The position numbers and the translations under genes are program-made. Of a stretch of DNA of 64,000 bases, positions 39,921-51,778 are shown one piece after another; the stretch's first letter is position 1; every line of letters starts with the position of its first letter. The stretch lies in the NCBI RefSeq assembly GCF_964340395.1, contig NC_135553.1, positions 4,121,001 to 4,185,000 on the forward strand, given 5' to 3'. The notes under the pieces were generated by a model. That model saw nothing but the letters and a program-made list of their open reading frames with translations. It did no database searches and was not told the origin of the DNA. The DNA comes from Glandiceps talaboti (lineage: Eukaryota > Hemichordata > Enteropneusta > Spengelidae).

Positions 39921-40014
39921 CAAACATACATACATACATACATACATACATACATACATACATACATACATACATACATACATACATACATACATACATA
40001 CATACATACACACA
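39741..40014. repeat. (CATA)n microsatellite
   Basis: About 65 units with CACA and TATA interruptions. Confidence 0.97.
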
Positions 40015-41453
40015 TCTGAGAGAAGCAAAGACGGAAAAAAGAAGCAAGAAAGAATCCTCCTGTTTTTACTTACAAAACACATAAAAAAATAACTTTCGAA
40101 TTTATTGCCACGTCGATTTCAATATTACGTTCTTTTAGTTTGGGAAAAGTCAAAAAATGAGTTGTGAATTCATTACTTTTCTCAACCAATATGTATACCG
40201 AGGATAATTAACACAAACATTTCATAAAGTTGTGATTTATTACATTTCTTGTTCATGAATGTCTATATACATTAACATGATGATAACACCTACGTTGCAC
40301 ATCAACAATCGTTCAACTATAATACGGACATTATACAATAGTGACATATATCACCAATGTTTATATACTGGAAATTCAAAAAGAACAATCAATAGGAACT
40401 CATTACTTTTCTTAATAATTATCTCATAAAAATAGTAGATATCAAAATATGAGAGGACTTATCTACGTATTAACTGAATAAATATAGTAATTCCATTCCC
40501 ACTTGCTAGTGAACACTCACTGGAATGATTTAAATATAACGCTATGAATTGTAACTACCAATGTTATTTGTTTGAATTCTATGCACTTAAGATATTTTGC
40601 TATCTAGATTAGAAAATAATCAATTTTTCTCAGTATTAACTTTGCAGATCCGCTTGTAGATATAATATAGTGTTAAAAATACATCCCTTGATCTCCTGGA
40701 CAACGGACGTGTTCATCGTTATAAAAACATTATTAATATATTACTTAGAAATAAAAATCACGCTGTATTACTTGCACCGTCTTTTAAATTCCGTTGACTA
40801 TTTCTCGTTTTCAAGTTTTGCTGAAAACATGTTTACTTCTGGAAATGAATAACGGCTAATGAATGTGATATTTTCATATCGTCGTGACTACGCAATTATT
40901 TGAGTTGTAATGTATTTAATTTCAGTGATATTTGCATTTATTCATGAAGGCGAGATAAGGAGTTGGAACTCGTTAGCTAGAAACACGCATCCGATCTTTG
41001 CAATTTGATCACGTTCCTGGGAATTATATCTTACCTTCAAATACACATATAGTTAGGACTTCGGGTAATAATGTCACCAGAGGAAACATCCTTGGATGTT
41101 TAAGTCACGTTTATTTTGTTTTACAGATGGAAGTGACGCATGTACAACCTACATTTGACAAGTCTAAGGCTCTGAGGCTAATTTTTATCTTTTCACGTGC
41201 AATGATCTATGATATAACTTAGAAAATCCTGAGGCGAATCACCTGTTTATTCAGTACGTTGTTTCATGATATTCGTTTCGATGAGTTATTTTTCCCCGAT
41301 TAATTTAGGATTTGATAGATTTCGGTTTTCGACTCGATGTGCATTGCTTTATTTTCAGGTTTGGGGATAATGATGTCCCTTATTACAAATAAAGGCAACA
41401 AAAACATGTGAATGATCTTAAACTTTCACGCTTCAAAAAGTCGTTTAACCTAC

Positions 41454-41617
41454 TTGTATTTTGAGTTTATCAATTCCCTGTAAGATGTTCACATATTTTT
41501 CGAGCAAATTACCGGCTGAATTGTGATGTTTGTACGTTTCTCCAGTTTCCCATTCTTTGTCTTCATCTAATTCTGTACTACACTCTATATATTGCACGTA
41601 TTTTTTCTCTAGGGAGT
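41454..41617 (-). CDS. possible orphan coding exon
   Basis: A 164-base open block with acceptor CCAATTACAG and donor CAA before GTAGGT. It encodes a charged, probably helical segment (Asn-Leu-Leu-Glu-Lys-Tyr-Val-Asn-Ile-Leu-Gln) that vaguely recalls the start of GAIN domains. A longer open frame upstream (42107-41733) cannot be joined in a matching phase, and no partner exons were found downstream. Could be chance. Confidence 0.28.
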
Positions 41618-41657
41618 CTGTAATTGGGGTTACATGTAGACATCTCATAGATAAACA

Positions 41658-41705
41658 AACAAACAAACACACACACACACACACAAACAAACAAACAAAT
41701 AAATA

Positions 41706-41737
<32 letters not shown>

Positions 41738-41755
41738 AAATAAATAAATAAACAA
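41658..41755. repeat. compound AAAC / AC / AACT / AAAT tetranucleotide array
   Basis: Successive short runs of AAAC, AC, AAAC, AACT and AAAT units. Confidence 0.92.
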
Positions 41756-42120
41756 ACGTGTTTATTGTGATCAAGTATTTCAATTTAGATAATAGATTGA
41801 CAACATCATGTTTTATTTCTGATACCTTGGCAGAAATCGTAACCTGCATATGAGTCGCATTGTGAAGACTGCCCTCTATGGTCAAAATTACAAACCTTAG
41901 AATAGCTGACTCAACACAGTTAGGTTGCCTGATTAAAATCCGATGAAGTGTACACATCGTGATTTCTTTTTGGCTGTTTACTGTCGTTTGTTCTTTTGTG
42001 GCCGCTCGTATGTAACGAGTAAATCTTAACTCTACCATTGAAAACGTTTCAGCAAACGCTACAAGTTGAAGTACAATACTGTGATTTGGTAAATAACAAA
42101 CAAACAAACACTGATTTATA

Positions 42121-42240
42121 CCAGAAACCTAAGATTTATTCTCGAACCTGAGATTTATACCCAAACCAGTTATTTATACCCGGAACCTGAGATGTATACC
42201 TCAACCTGGGATTTACATCCGGAACAATTTATACCCGGAA
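42121..42240. repeat. degenerate 19-20-bp tandem repeat
   Basis: About six units of AACCTGAGATTTATACCC; starts at 42126, 42145, 42164, 42184, 42203 and 42223. Followed by two copies of AGTAATGCCATAC. Confidence 0.8.
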
Positions 42241-43707
42241 TTAGTAATGCCATACTAGTATCCTGGATCAGTAATGCCATACCCGGAAACGCGTGAATAA
42301 TACTGAAAGCTACGTGTTTGTACAGACATACATAATAAACAAATGACAATACTATTTGAATGTACGAGTTAATAACAAGAATGTATACTACTTAACTCTC
42401 AAGAAAGAAAAGTGACACATCTTAAAATATTGCAATTTTTATTTATTCAATATGATTATAATATATTTTTGTGTAATTTTTAATTCGTAGAAATAATGTA
42501 TAATGTAATGTAGAAATACCTGCACCTTGGAAAACAATATATATTATAATTATTACATATGCAATATATAATTTTAAATTATTTATACAGTATGTATTCA
42601 GTCCGTGTGAGTACATTTACAGGGTGTGTAGAACATCCTATCGCTTCTCATTGTCCATGGATAACTTGTCTACTTGACTTAGTGTACTTTGATGATACAA
42701 CCCGCAAAAAACCACCGCTACATTTGCTTGAATGAGGTGAACCAAGGAAGACTTCGGGCAAAGACAAAATTAGGTAAAAACAACTGAGCTGATACAAAAA
42801 CAACAGCGGATGGCTCTGATGTTAACGTTGGGTCACATGACGCTTTTATCAGTGTGTTTATGTGGGCGATAGCAGTATGCAGTAATAGTCAGACTCCCAT
42901 CGTCATAGTGTGTAGCGTTCTAACAGCAAATATATTGATCAGGGATTCGTGTAGTGTTTATGCTCTGATAAATTACCTTCACTATTAGTACATTGTATGT
43001 CTTTGTATTAAACTTGTCCCATTCTACTGCTTACCACCACAACAAGCAAACACATCTGTGTTTTTTCGGGTTGTATCTAAAAAGTTTCTTATCCTCAAAT
43101 AAGGTGTTGGCAGTAATATCTATAACTGGATGATTGTAGGTAAACCACTGAATAGGTAACCATATACTGTCTAGAGGCTATCCGTGGAGCCCATTCTAAT
43201 CTCTGAAGAGATATCTTGAGATTCGAACCCACAGATAGCATATAGACTACATCCAGCTGTTGATTTAATGTCATTCAGTCACATGAAGCTCTTTCGATAT
43301 TGTACTCGTTTAGATAGTACTTTGACAGTGGAATATGTCATAGTCATTATTTATCAAAACTGTCTGCATGATTAGATGATGTTGGTGGAATTGGTTTGAG
43401 ATCCAAGTTTTGTTGAAGTACTTCTGCTCAAGTAAGCAAATCTCTTTTACAGTACTTATTTTACATCTAGGTTAGTGAATAGATCAATATATACCGTGGT
43501 AGAATAACGTCAGACCATAGACAGTCTGTCTATGGTCAGACCAATAAAGTGGTGTGATGAACAACAAACACATTAAACTAAAGTTGTATATACATGTATC
43601 TACCTCACTCCGAAATAGTACTTGTAAATACAGTATTTACGGGTGGAAATCATACAGACATGTACACATCCGCTACTTACCCCCACCCTACCCCCTCTCG
43701 TGTTTGA
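42241..43707. other. intergenic, no gene seen
   Basis: AT-rich. Includes a perfect 12-bp-arm hairpin at 43513-43537 and a weak tRNA-like segment near 43140-43260 (minus) with a B-box-like GGGTTCGAATCTC. Confidence 0.45.
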
Positions 43708-44196
43708 TTATCTGACACGTGAACGGAAAATGGCAGTGTCTTCCAACTCCTCGTGTTGTTGGTGTCCATACAGAATGAGTGGATTTGTCACTGATATAGA
43801 TCCCGTGGTTGGCTTTCTTGGCGCCTCGCAGTGTTTGTGTAAATCAGTCGCCTTGACCTTGATACCATAGCGACATCTTATCGCAAACTGTTCACATCCA
43901 TACCATTGGAAATTGTACCAGTCTATTCCTAATTGTTCATTTGCAGTTCTTATTATGACGTCTATTTCCTTCTCAGGATATTGGTGTCGCCAGTTGTTCC
44001 GCCGTACCCCTCGCCCTCTAGCGGCTATTTCCAGACGTTCTTTTCTTATTTCTCCTCTACTGAGATGAATAATTTCTTCCCCTCCGACGTACACTGCCCA
44101 GTGATTGAACTTAGCTTTAGGGTCATCAAACTCGATCAAATCTCCTGGATGACATTTGTTTACAAGTGTTGCAGCTTTCGTAAAACTGTGCCCCAT
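43708..44196 (-). CDS. LRAT/HRASLS-type acyltransferase or phospholipase (intronless)
   Basis: A 162-residue protein of the NlpC/P60-like LRAT family, which moves acyl groups from phospholipids to retinol, amines or lysophospholipids, or hydrolyses them. The catalytic set is visible: His32 (Phe-Asn-His-Trp-Ala-Val-Tyr-Val-Gly), His44 (Ile-Ile-His-Leu) and Cys101 (Tyr-Gly-Cys-Glu-Gln-Phe-Ala), with Arg-Tyr-Gly after it. Gly-Asp-Leu-Ile-Glu-Phe at 18-23 is the family's first strand. The length matches HRASLS proteins. The C-terminus lacks the usual hydrophobic anchor and is polar, so it may be soluble. ATG at 44196 is the first in frame; the frame stays open upstream but only to a non-ATG codon, so a spliced N-terminal extension is possible. 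No introns seen in the domain. Confidence 0.88.
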   Translation of the reverse strand: MGHSFTKAATLVNKCHPGDLIEFDDPKAKFNHWAVYVGGEEIIHLSRGEIRKERLEIAARGRGVRRNNWRHQYPEKEIDVIIRTANEQLGIDWYNFQWYGCEQFAIRCRYGIKVKATDLHKHCEAPRKPTTGSISVTNPLILYGHQQHEELEDTAIFRSRVR

Positions 44197-47100
44197 CTTG
44201 AGTTTCCTTCGTATGGCGATTTCCAAACTTTAAATCCCGGTATATGCGAAGTATGCAAAAGATCAGTCAGTTTGATATGTATAGTAGCCAAAAAGGAAGT
44301 CATGCAGCCACAACGTCACTTCAAAACTGATCCGCTAAGAATCCATCTTCTCGGTACAACCAAAGCGTCCCAATACAAAGTAGACAAAAGTTTTCTACAA
44401 CATAACCAATATTCTGTAGCAACACAACAGGCAAGCAAATGGTGATCCCGACGAAGAATGTGTGTGTACAGGGCACGGTCACACAGCCGGTGTCCTCGAC
44501 GCCTGGGCAAAGATCGACAAGTGTAAGAGAAAACAACAATCAATATCACCTTCAGGTATCCGTTTTTCCACTTTTAGTTGATGATTACACCATTACCATT
44601 CTCCAAAACGAGCCATCAATCTGCATTGCACTTCATCGGTACAGGTGTAATGCCAGAGTCGGCAATGTTGATCAACGTGGCAAGGGAAATGTGTTGTTAT
44701 TCAAATTTCCTTTCGGAGCTCAATTCTAAACATGGCCGACCCTACTACGGTTTAGGTTTGATTATTCATGCATGCATTCCTGCTATTCTTACAACATGTA
44801 CAAGAGATCAAGAGGTCAGTGTACACCAGTCGCTACACAATGGACCGTTTATCTTCACCTATGACATAGGTATGACCTTTGTGTCTGTGTTGTTTGTGAC
44901 AGGATCTACACCCCCGGGGTTCTCACTCTGAGGAACAGTTATACGTAGTAAGATTTTGTTCGCACTGAGATATTCGAGAATAAAGTTGATGAGTTGCATG
45001 AATTCTTTGAAACTCTAATTTTAACAAATGTATTAAAAAGGAATACAATGCTTCATGAAAATGGCAGAACCCGATAAGAAATGTCAACAATCCACTTGAT
45101 GTCCTGGCTTGCACCCGTACACGTGAAAACACTGTGATAATACATGTAATATTCTCGCAATGGGTTCTCAAATTGTCTAAAATAAGTCCGATTAAAAACA
45201 CTAAATATGCGTCAAATGTTGATTTATTCAAATCCATTTAAATTAATGTACAATGTATAAGAATGATAGCAGGACTGTGTACACAGTTTATTTTCGACCT
45301 CCATGGCTGATTTTTTTTCAAGGTTTCATTCACTCATGGAACAAAAAAATCGAACTTGAAACAAACGACAATTAATAGTTAGTTAAGTAATTCCTGCATC
45401 AGATTTTTATCAGATTGCTTCTTTCCCTTCTTTGCAGTGGCACCACATCCTCTTCAATCGGACATAAGCCTCAAGTTTCAAGCAAATACTATTACAAAGA
45501 ACCCGAGAGCCGCATTGCAGATATTTAATATCAGAGTTATGCATGTGTAGTAATTTGGCACCCTATGGTTCGCAACTTGGCTATGGTCAGTTTGCCAATT
45601 TCTTCAATAGTTTGATTTAATCATAGGAAACTTAAACTCGTTTTGTATGCATGGTTGACTTTGTGCGATGCGTCAAGTTATCCATATGATTATATAGTAG
45701 CATATTCTCGGTTTGTTACCACAATGTATGAATTCGAACACATTACATTTAGTCATATGGGGACATCTTTGAACATCGCTTATGTTATGCCGGCGGCGAT
45801 GGATAAAAGGAAAATAGCCGCTCGAAACACTGCGACGTTCATCCAGACTCAACAGTTTTAGTTCAAGTGAAAGACAATACGACGGATTGAGGCATATTTT
45901 CTAAACTTTTAGACAGTAGAGACGTCGTCGTAAAACCCCTAGGCCTCTTTACAGCTTTCTGGCCAACTTAGAATACTACCCCTCGACTCCCTTTTCATTT
46001 ACGCTCCGATTATAAATGCTTTGAAAATATTATTTCAAAAACGTACATCTAAACATACATCTAAACCATACATCAAAACCATTAAATTAAACACGAGAAA
46101 GTAGCAAATATCATGACACTTTTCCGAAGTCAGACTTGAAGTACCTCTGCCCACGTCTACTGGCTGAAGTATCCATACATTATTCTTGTCACACTATTCC
46201 CCTATTACATAGTAAGATATAGTCGTTGAGGGCGCTGTGTACACCAGAAGTCTATCTGTATCAAAATAGTCCCTCTTTTTGTTCAACATTCTTTTAGATG
46301 AATACCCTGATTACACGACTACAATGGTAGAAGTTTATGCCGAAATTATGGGCACACTTCGTTCTAGACTGTAAGATGCGTCGTTTTGTTCAGCCTTATC
46401 AGGCTTCTTATGAGTGCTGGCTGATAGCTTACTTGCTAAAACGGATGAGGAAATTATAGTTGCAGACTTATATCTTACATAATAAGACTCAATATCGTGA
46501 GGGCGGCATTGCGAGTAATGTGACATGAATATTTATATATATTCCGGAAAATCTATTGAAGAAATCCTAATTAGTCATTACATTAAGTTATCTTATTGAA
46601 TTAATATATCTAATTTTAATCAAATTGTGGTTCACTTTAGTTCAATTTCTTTACTTTCATGTTTCGCTCAAGATCCTGTACATAATACATTTTACAGCGA
46701 TCGCCTTCATGGTTAGGTATATACCAGAGATGCCATCGAAGCTATAGACAAAGTCTATTTTGAAAAGTATTTTTACTTCGGATGTCAGTGGTAAAATAAA
46801 GTCCGAAATTAAAAGGATTGCACCAATTGTAGGTTTCATCATTAGGATATCTCACGCGTAAGCATGGCGTAGTACAAGTATGGGATCAGTAGTTCATATA
46901 TATAGATATTTGGAAACAAGATGACTGTGTATGTGAGTTGCCCATAACATTGCATCTTCAAATATATCTTTTTGTGTTCTTTTATGTCTTCTAAGCCCAG
47001 TGGGCTGGATGTGGCAACTCTTTAATTTTTATGGTACATGTATTTGTATTTAACGAAATTTTCACTTGGTAAGCCCACATAGGACACGTAAATAAATAAA

Positions 47101-49657
47101 TAAAACAAACAAACAAACAAACAAACAAACAAACAAACAAACAAACAAACATATATAAATGCATTTACCTTCATTTCAAAGTAGTACCGTTATGGATTAA
47201 ATACACATGCAACTGGAAGTAAATATATAACAAATAAAATCAATGACAATCTAGATATTCTACTGACTTTAATTACCATATCACGTGTACAAAATACTGA
47301 TTGTTGCACATATGTAACATTTAAAGTCCCATGACTGAATCCCGGGTTCTCGAATTATTGCTATCGTATCATTAGAGGGTTAGATGAGATAGGGGTTACT
47401 CTAATGTTCATGACCAACCTTTTCTACAACTCTAGGGTCCAGAAAACTGTCTTTCATACATAAACATTTCGATTCTTGTGCGAACTTCTGGCTTAAACGA
47501 TTGGGTTTTTTTCACATCTAATAAGTTCTAATCCTGATCCGAACGTCATTCCATGCAAAATCCTCAAAGTCGATTTATAAGGTAGGCCGAAAGGGGGCGC
47601 TATACTACAGGCAAAATTGAAGTAGTACTTCAGTGTCCTTCCAACGAAGTCCGTTGACGTGAACATTGTAATGAAATCTGATAACTAATACCCAAATTTG
47701 ATCAATTCCTGAAAATTAATTTGCCAATGTGAAATTACAAAGAGTTCGTTTTTTAAGGTATGGTCAGTTTCATCAACTGGCGCGATTAGTCCTAATGAGA
47801 TTCTGTTATCTTATTATTTTCGACAGATGTGTTGTCCATTTCATTCGCGTAATCTGGTCTACGTCAATTTCACGCTCATTGTTATCGTAATATCCGATGC
47901 TTTGATGGCCGTTGGCTATTCACTATTCTCCCATGTTGTGCAAATTACTTCGTCGACCTTCCACGGCTTTACTGTGTTTGATACAAACATGCTAAATCAG
48001 GTAAAAATGCTGCTCAACTAAGTTGAACATTGGTGACAACCGTATACAAGGCGTTGTATGTTTACAAAGATATTGCTGTTGATGATATTTCATGTAGATG
48101 TCATCTAAAACGAAAAAAAGCACAAACTATCTGTATTTTTACGTGATGCTTTCAGTAGCTCAGACAAAGTAATGGCCGTAATTTGTAATGTATCGTATAA
48201 TCACCATCTTTGCCGGGCAATTATCAACCTTTTAAAAAAGATATATAACACTTACAGATAATAATTTTTCAATGTTATGTCACTTAGACTCGTCAATAAT
48301 TTTATTAAATAGTCTAAATTCAATAGCATTTAACTAAGCATAACGGCCCGTACGTCTATACTGTCCAATATAGCACAAATTCAGTAAAAAGGAAATGGGT
48401 AATTGGGAAAACTTATAAACATACGCAAAGCACGTAATGAACGTATTACAGTATGTAGTTTTTAACATGAAAGCAATTTGATTAATACACAGCTTCTCTT
48501 CTTTCTCTTGGGGTTAAGAAACAGACATGCTTTGAACAAATCATCTGTCCTTCTTCAGTGTCTACACTAAATCTGAATGATTCAAGTGTAGTCATGAAAT
48601 AGCTGGAGGTGTTGAACATGGTGGAGGTGTGAAAATGTCTAGGTGCTCAACCACTCAGGGTATGACGTTTCTCCTAGTTCAATACCCAGCACTATGTCTA
48701 CAACTGAATCACACACGGTGACGGCAGGAAATGCAGGACTTCGAACATCAATGGTAATCATATTGATAATACGGTGGCGATTTCCATGTACATAATATCG
48801 GTTTTGAATACAGGTATTATTATGTATGTTTTACATTAGAAAGTCGAAATTTCACTTTTCGCACACGTACTTTCCCAAAGAATTGGACAGCACACGCAGA
48901 CGCATTTAAGTAAGTCACGCTAACCAGAATAGAAGCACAGGACTGTATAAACACAAAATACTGCAATGAATAAAATGATTCTTTATATAGAGAGCATGAA
49001 AACGAGATGCTACTAAAGAAATAAAGTAAATGTACTTATCCTGAAATGCTATGGGAAACTAGATCAGTAACAACCAACTTAAGTGTAACCTGAATATTGT
49101 TAAAGAGGTACATAGTTAAATTCACAAAACAAAACAAAAACTAACTTCAAATATCAGGACAGTTCATTAATTGTCCACGGTAGAGGAGTCATTTTATTGC
49201 GAGTTAATGGAATCTTTCTAGCCAGTGAATTGCAACTCTTACACGGGATGTTATTGCCGGGGAACGTCCAAAGAATCTACGATGTGTGGATATGTTCGAC
49301 GCAAAATTCTTTCAAAGTCGACAGTCGGCAACTACCGTTAGGGTTAGATTGCTAAAGCCGATTTGTTTGACGAGGCAGAAGAACCGGTGGCGAAACAAGC
49401 AATTTTAGCCAATAAAGCCAACTGGCAGTCATTCATTAGAGAACAAGAATGGAACAGACTTAATAGGTTTTAACTGTTGTCAACGTTTGTGAAATGTGAT
49501 AGATCAACTGACGCATGATGTGTCCTTTTCACTTGGCTATCGAATACTTTCATTGTTGTTACTGCCTCCAACAAATGACATAACATTGCAGAATTGGTTT
49601 TCGAATTAGTTCTGAAATTAGCTGATTGAAAAGTTCTAAAGGTCTGCTAATAAAGTG
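44197..49657. other. intergenic, no gene seen
   Basis: Several short frames overlap on both strands near 44.3-45.2 kb, none with a domain. An AAAT/AAAC array lies at 47091-47150. The minus-strand LRAT-like gene should have its promoter just above 44196. Confidence 0.45.
47091..47150. repeat. (AAAT)n(AAAC)n microsatellite
   Basis: Short AAAT run, then about 12 AAAC units. Confidence 0.95.
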
Positions 49658-49981
49658 TCAAACTCTCAACAAAAAGTTGAACAGAAACTTGATGAGCTGA
49701 ATATTGGTACTGACATTGGAATCAATGTCGAGGGTTGAATTGTCAAGTAACGGTTTCTGCCTGTACTCATGATGGTACATGCATGCAATCTGTCTCACGT
49801 CTGTACCAATATCCACCGTGACTGCCTCCACTGTACAGCAGGTACGAACGGTTGCGGTTATTCTCCTTTCGGCAACCGTGGTTGCCCGAGCAACATTAAA
49901 CGTACAACGATAGCCAAGAAACCGACCGTCTTCAATTTGGTAACAGTTTGTTGAAGCGATTACAACAACAAATAGCCACAT
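49658..49981 (-). CDS. possible small secreted protein, 107 residues
   Basis: Starts Met-Trp-Leu-Phe-Val-Val-Val-Ile-Ala-Ser, a short but signal-peptide-like N-terminus. The rest has four cysteines (26, 48, 49, 67) and sequons at Asn-Ser-Thr and Asn-Val-Ser. Local base composition is less AT-rich than its surroundings. No domain is recognised and no intron needed. It could be one exon of a larger gene or a chance frame. A possible AATAAA for the minus strand lies at about 49193-49198. Confidence 0.4.
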   Translation of the reverse strand: MWLFVVVIASTNCYQIEDGRFLGYRCTFNVARATTVAERRITATVRTCCTVEAVTVDIGTDVRQIACMYHHEYRQKPLLDNSTLDIDSNVSTNIQLIKFLFNFLLRV

Positions 49982-51562
49982 GAATAGAAGAGACTAGCGC
50001 CGTTTGACATTCCCTGCGAAAGCTTCTGCTTGGATGGCACTACCTGTGTGAAGTACATTCCTCGTCACCGTGGAATCAGAGACAGATATACGAAATAGTC
50101 AATGCAGACTATTGAATAGTTTTACTGACATAGCATGTTTGTATGAGCTTAAATCTTTTGCCTTTAAGTTGTCATTTTAATCACAGTTTTTGATGAAAGT
50201 GTTGAATTTACACCAAGGAAGCTAAAGTTTTGTGAAAAACATTATAATACAAGGGTTAGAGCGTTTATTAATACGGTAACTGACAGACACAATTTTAACT
50301 CCATTATATTTCCCATGATTTTCTGAATATCGTCATAACATTGTGATGTAACTATGTTTGCTTTTATTCCGACATTGTGTACGTATAGTTTTAAATAAAA
50401 AGAGTACCTTTTTAATGAAAAGTCAGTCAAAAGACGTGATACTGCAGTATAATGGCAATACTTGTAAATAATTGTGATTGCCATCGATGGAGGAATGACA
50501 GCTTATGTGAAGGTTTGTGAGAAAATGGGCCTAAAGCTACGTTAAGTCTAGGGTGGGAGTGTGGGGTGGTGGTGGTGTATTTTTGCTGCATATAAAAAAG
50601 TACGTAGCAGTTTTCTATTTACTGAAACATCCTTAGCCATCACCTGTTATTGGTCATACTCTGGTATTCTGACATACAATGATTTGATGACATTATGTGC
50701 CACGTATACACCTACTACTATGTCATCAACTGGCAAAGCCATGCCAGACGACAATTTTAATACCATCGGAAGCCTAGGCATGCGCCGATATCAACAGTAC
50801 TCTACAGAATTGCTCAATCGATGTTTTTTTCACCCAAGTACCGCCAATTTCATGCTAGTGTTCATTATCTGTGTTTGATACAACCAGAAACCAATAAATA
50901 AAAATACACATGCTACACTTTTAAGATAGCACGATCACAATTTCTTGTTACATCTTGTCTAAATGAAATAAACCATTTAAATATACGCAACTAGACGCAG
51001 ACATGTTGACTCCAATGTTTTGATGTCTGCATTTGATGTTTGCATGATGGCAAATTAGTTCATTTTATTTAGACAAAGTGTGGCAAAAACTGTATTCATT
51101 CCATCTTGCTGTATTAAGGTGTTGCATGTGAAGTTTCTTACTGACTTCTGTGTGATTGTATCAAACAGACTCAGTGAACACTAACATAAAACTGGCAGTA
51201 AATATTCTTATAATCTGTCACTTTGTCTGCAGCTTTTTTTGACGACCTTTCGTTAGTGTTTGCCGATTGAAAAATTCTCTCAACTTTTATAACTTATTAG
51301 AATCATCTCAATCTAAACCTGATATTACCTGTGTGCTAGATATGTTGGTAGGAGACTTTGCAAAATGACTTGATGTCCGTGTGTAAACAGTACACACCTA
51401 AACGGTCCGAACTATTTCATTGTTTATCAACGAGCTGTAAATTTCTGGCTTGTGGTTAGGTGTGCTAGGTTGTCATACACATTTCATGAGGGCCAGCTAC
51501 ACAAAGAACTTGAAAACAAGACAACACTTATGAAAAACATTGTTCTAGTTACAACAGTTTGG
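49982..51562. other. intergenic, no gene seen
   Basis: A 105-codon plus frame at 50561-50878 shows no domain, signal peptide or splice support and is not called. Confidence 0.45.
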
Positions 51563-51778
51563 GTTGTCGGTGGCCGAGTGGTTAAATCACTTGCCTCTTA
51601 CCCTGCAGCCGGGGTTCGAACCCATAAGTGTAAGGAAGAGTGGCGTTCAGTTTGACTCTACCGTTCAGCGCAGGTTTTCCCAGGGTACTCCGGTTTCCTC
51701 CTGCACTAACACTGAACCAAAGGAGCCTATAAATGGGGCTAGCTCCCGTTGGTTATCCGATAAATAAATAAATAAACT
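51563..51778 (+). mobile_element. tRNA-derived SINE (216 bp)
   Basis: The 5' part has RNA polymerase III promoter boxes: A box TGGCCGAGTGG (51571-51581) and B box GGGTTCGAACCC (51612-51623), spaced as in tRNA-Leu or tRNA-Ser. The middle carries a block around GGGTACTCCGGTTTCCTCC of the kind shared by several metazoan SINE families. It ends in an AAAT tail. The tRNA part is not a working tRNA gene. No clear target-site duplication was found. Confidence 0.85.

Larger units (their letters stand above)
35553..41453. other. gene-poor region upstream of the mosaic gene
   Basis: The first few hundred bases should hold the promoter and 5' UTR of the mosaic gene. Nothing else coding is supported. Minus frames at 36550-36798 (hydrophobic) and 38171-38404 lack good splice sites. 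Microsatellites at 37830-37916, 39221-39294 and 39741-40014. Confidence 0.45.

Noticed and set aside
41733-42107. 124-codon minus-strand open frame upstream of the possible exon at 41.5 kb
   Set aside because: Its usable donors end in phase 0 or 2, which do not match the phase 1 start of the next block, and no domain is visible.
43140-43260. Second tRNA-like SINE on the minus strand
   Set aside because: A B-box-like GGGTTCGAATCTC exists, but the A box and tail are not convincing.
50561-50878. 105-codon plus frame
   Set aside because: No signal peptide, domain or splice support; composition matches the flanks.
51563-51640. A tRNA gene (Leu/Ser-like)
   Set aside because: A and B boxes are present, but the acceptor stem does not close and the sequence runs on into a SINE body with an AAAT tail.
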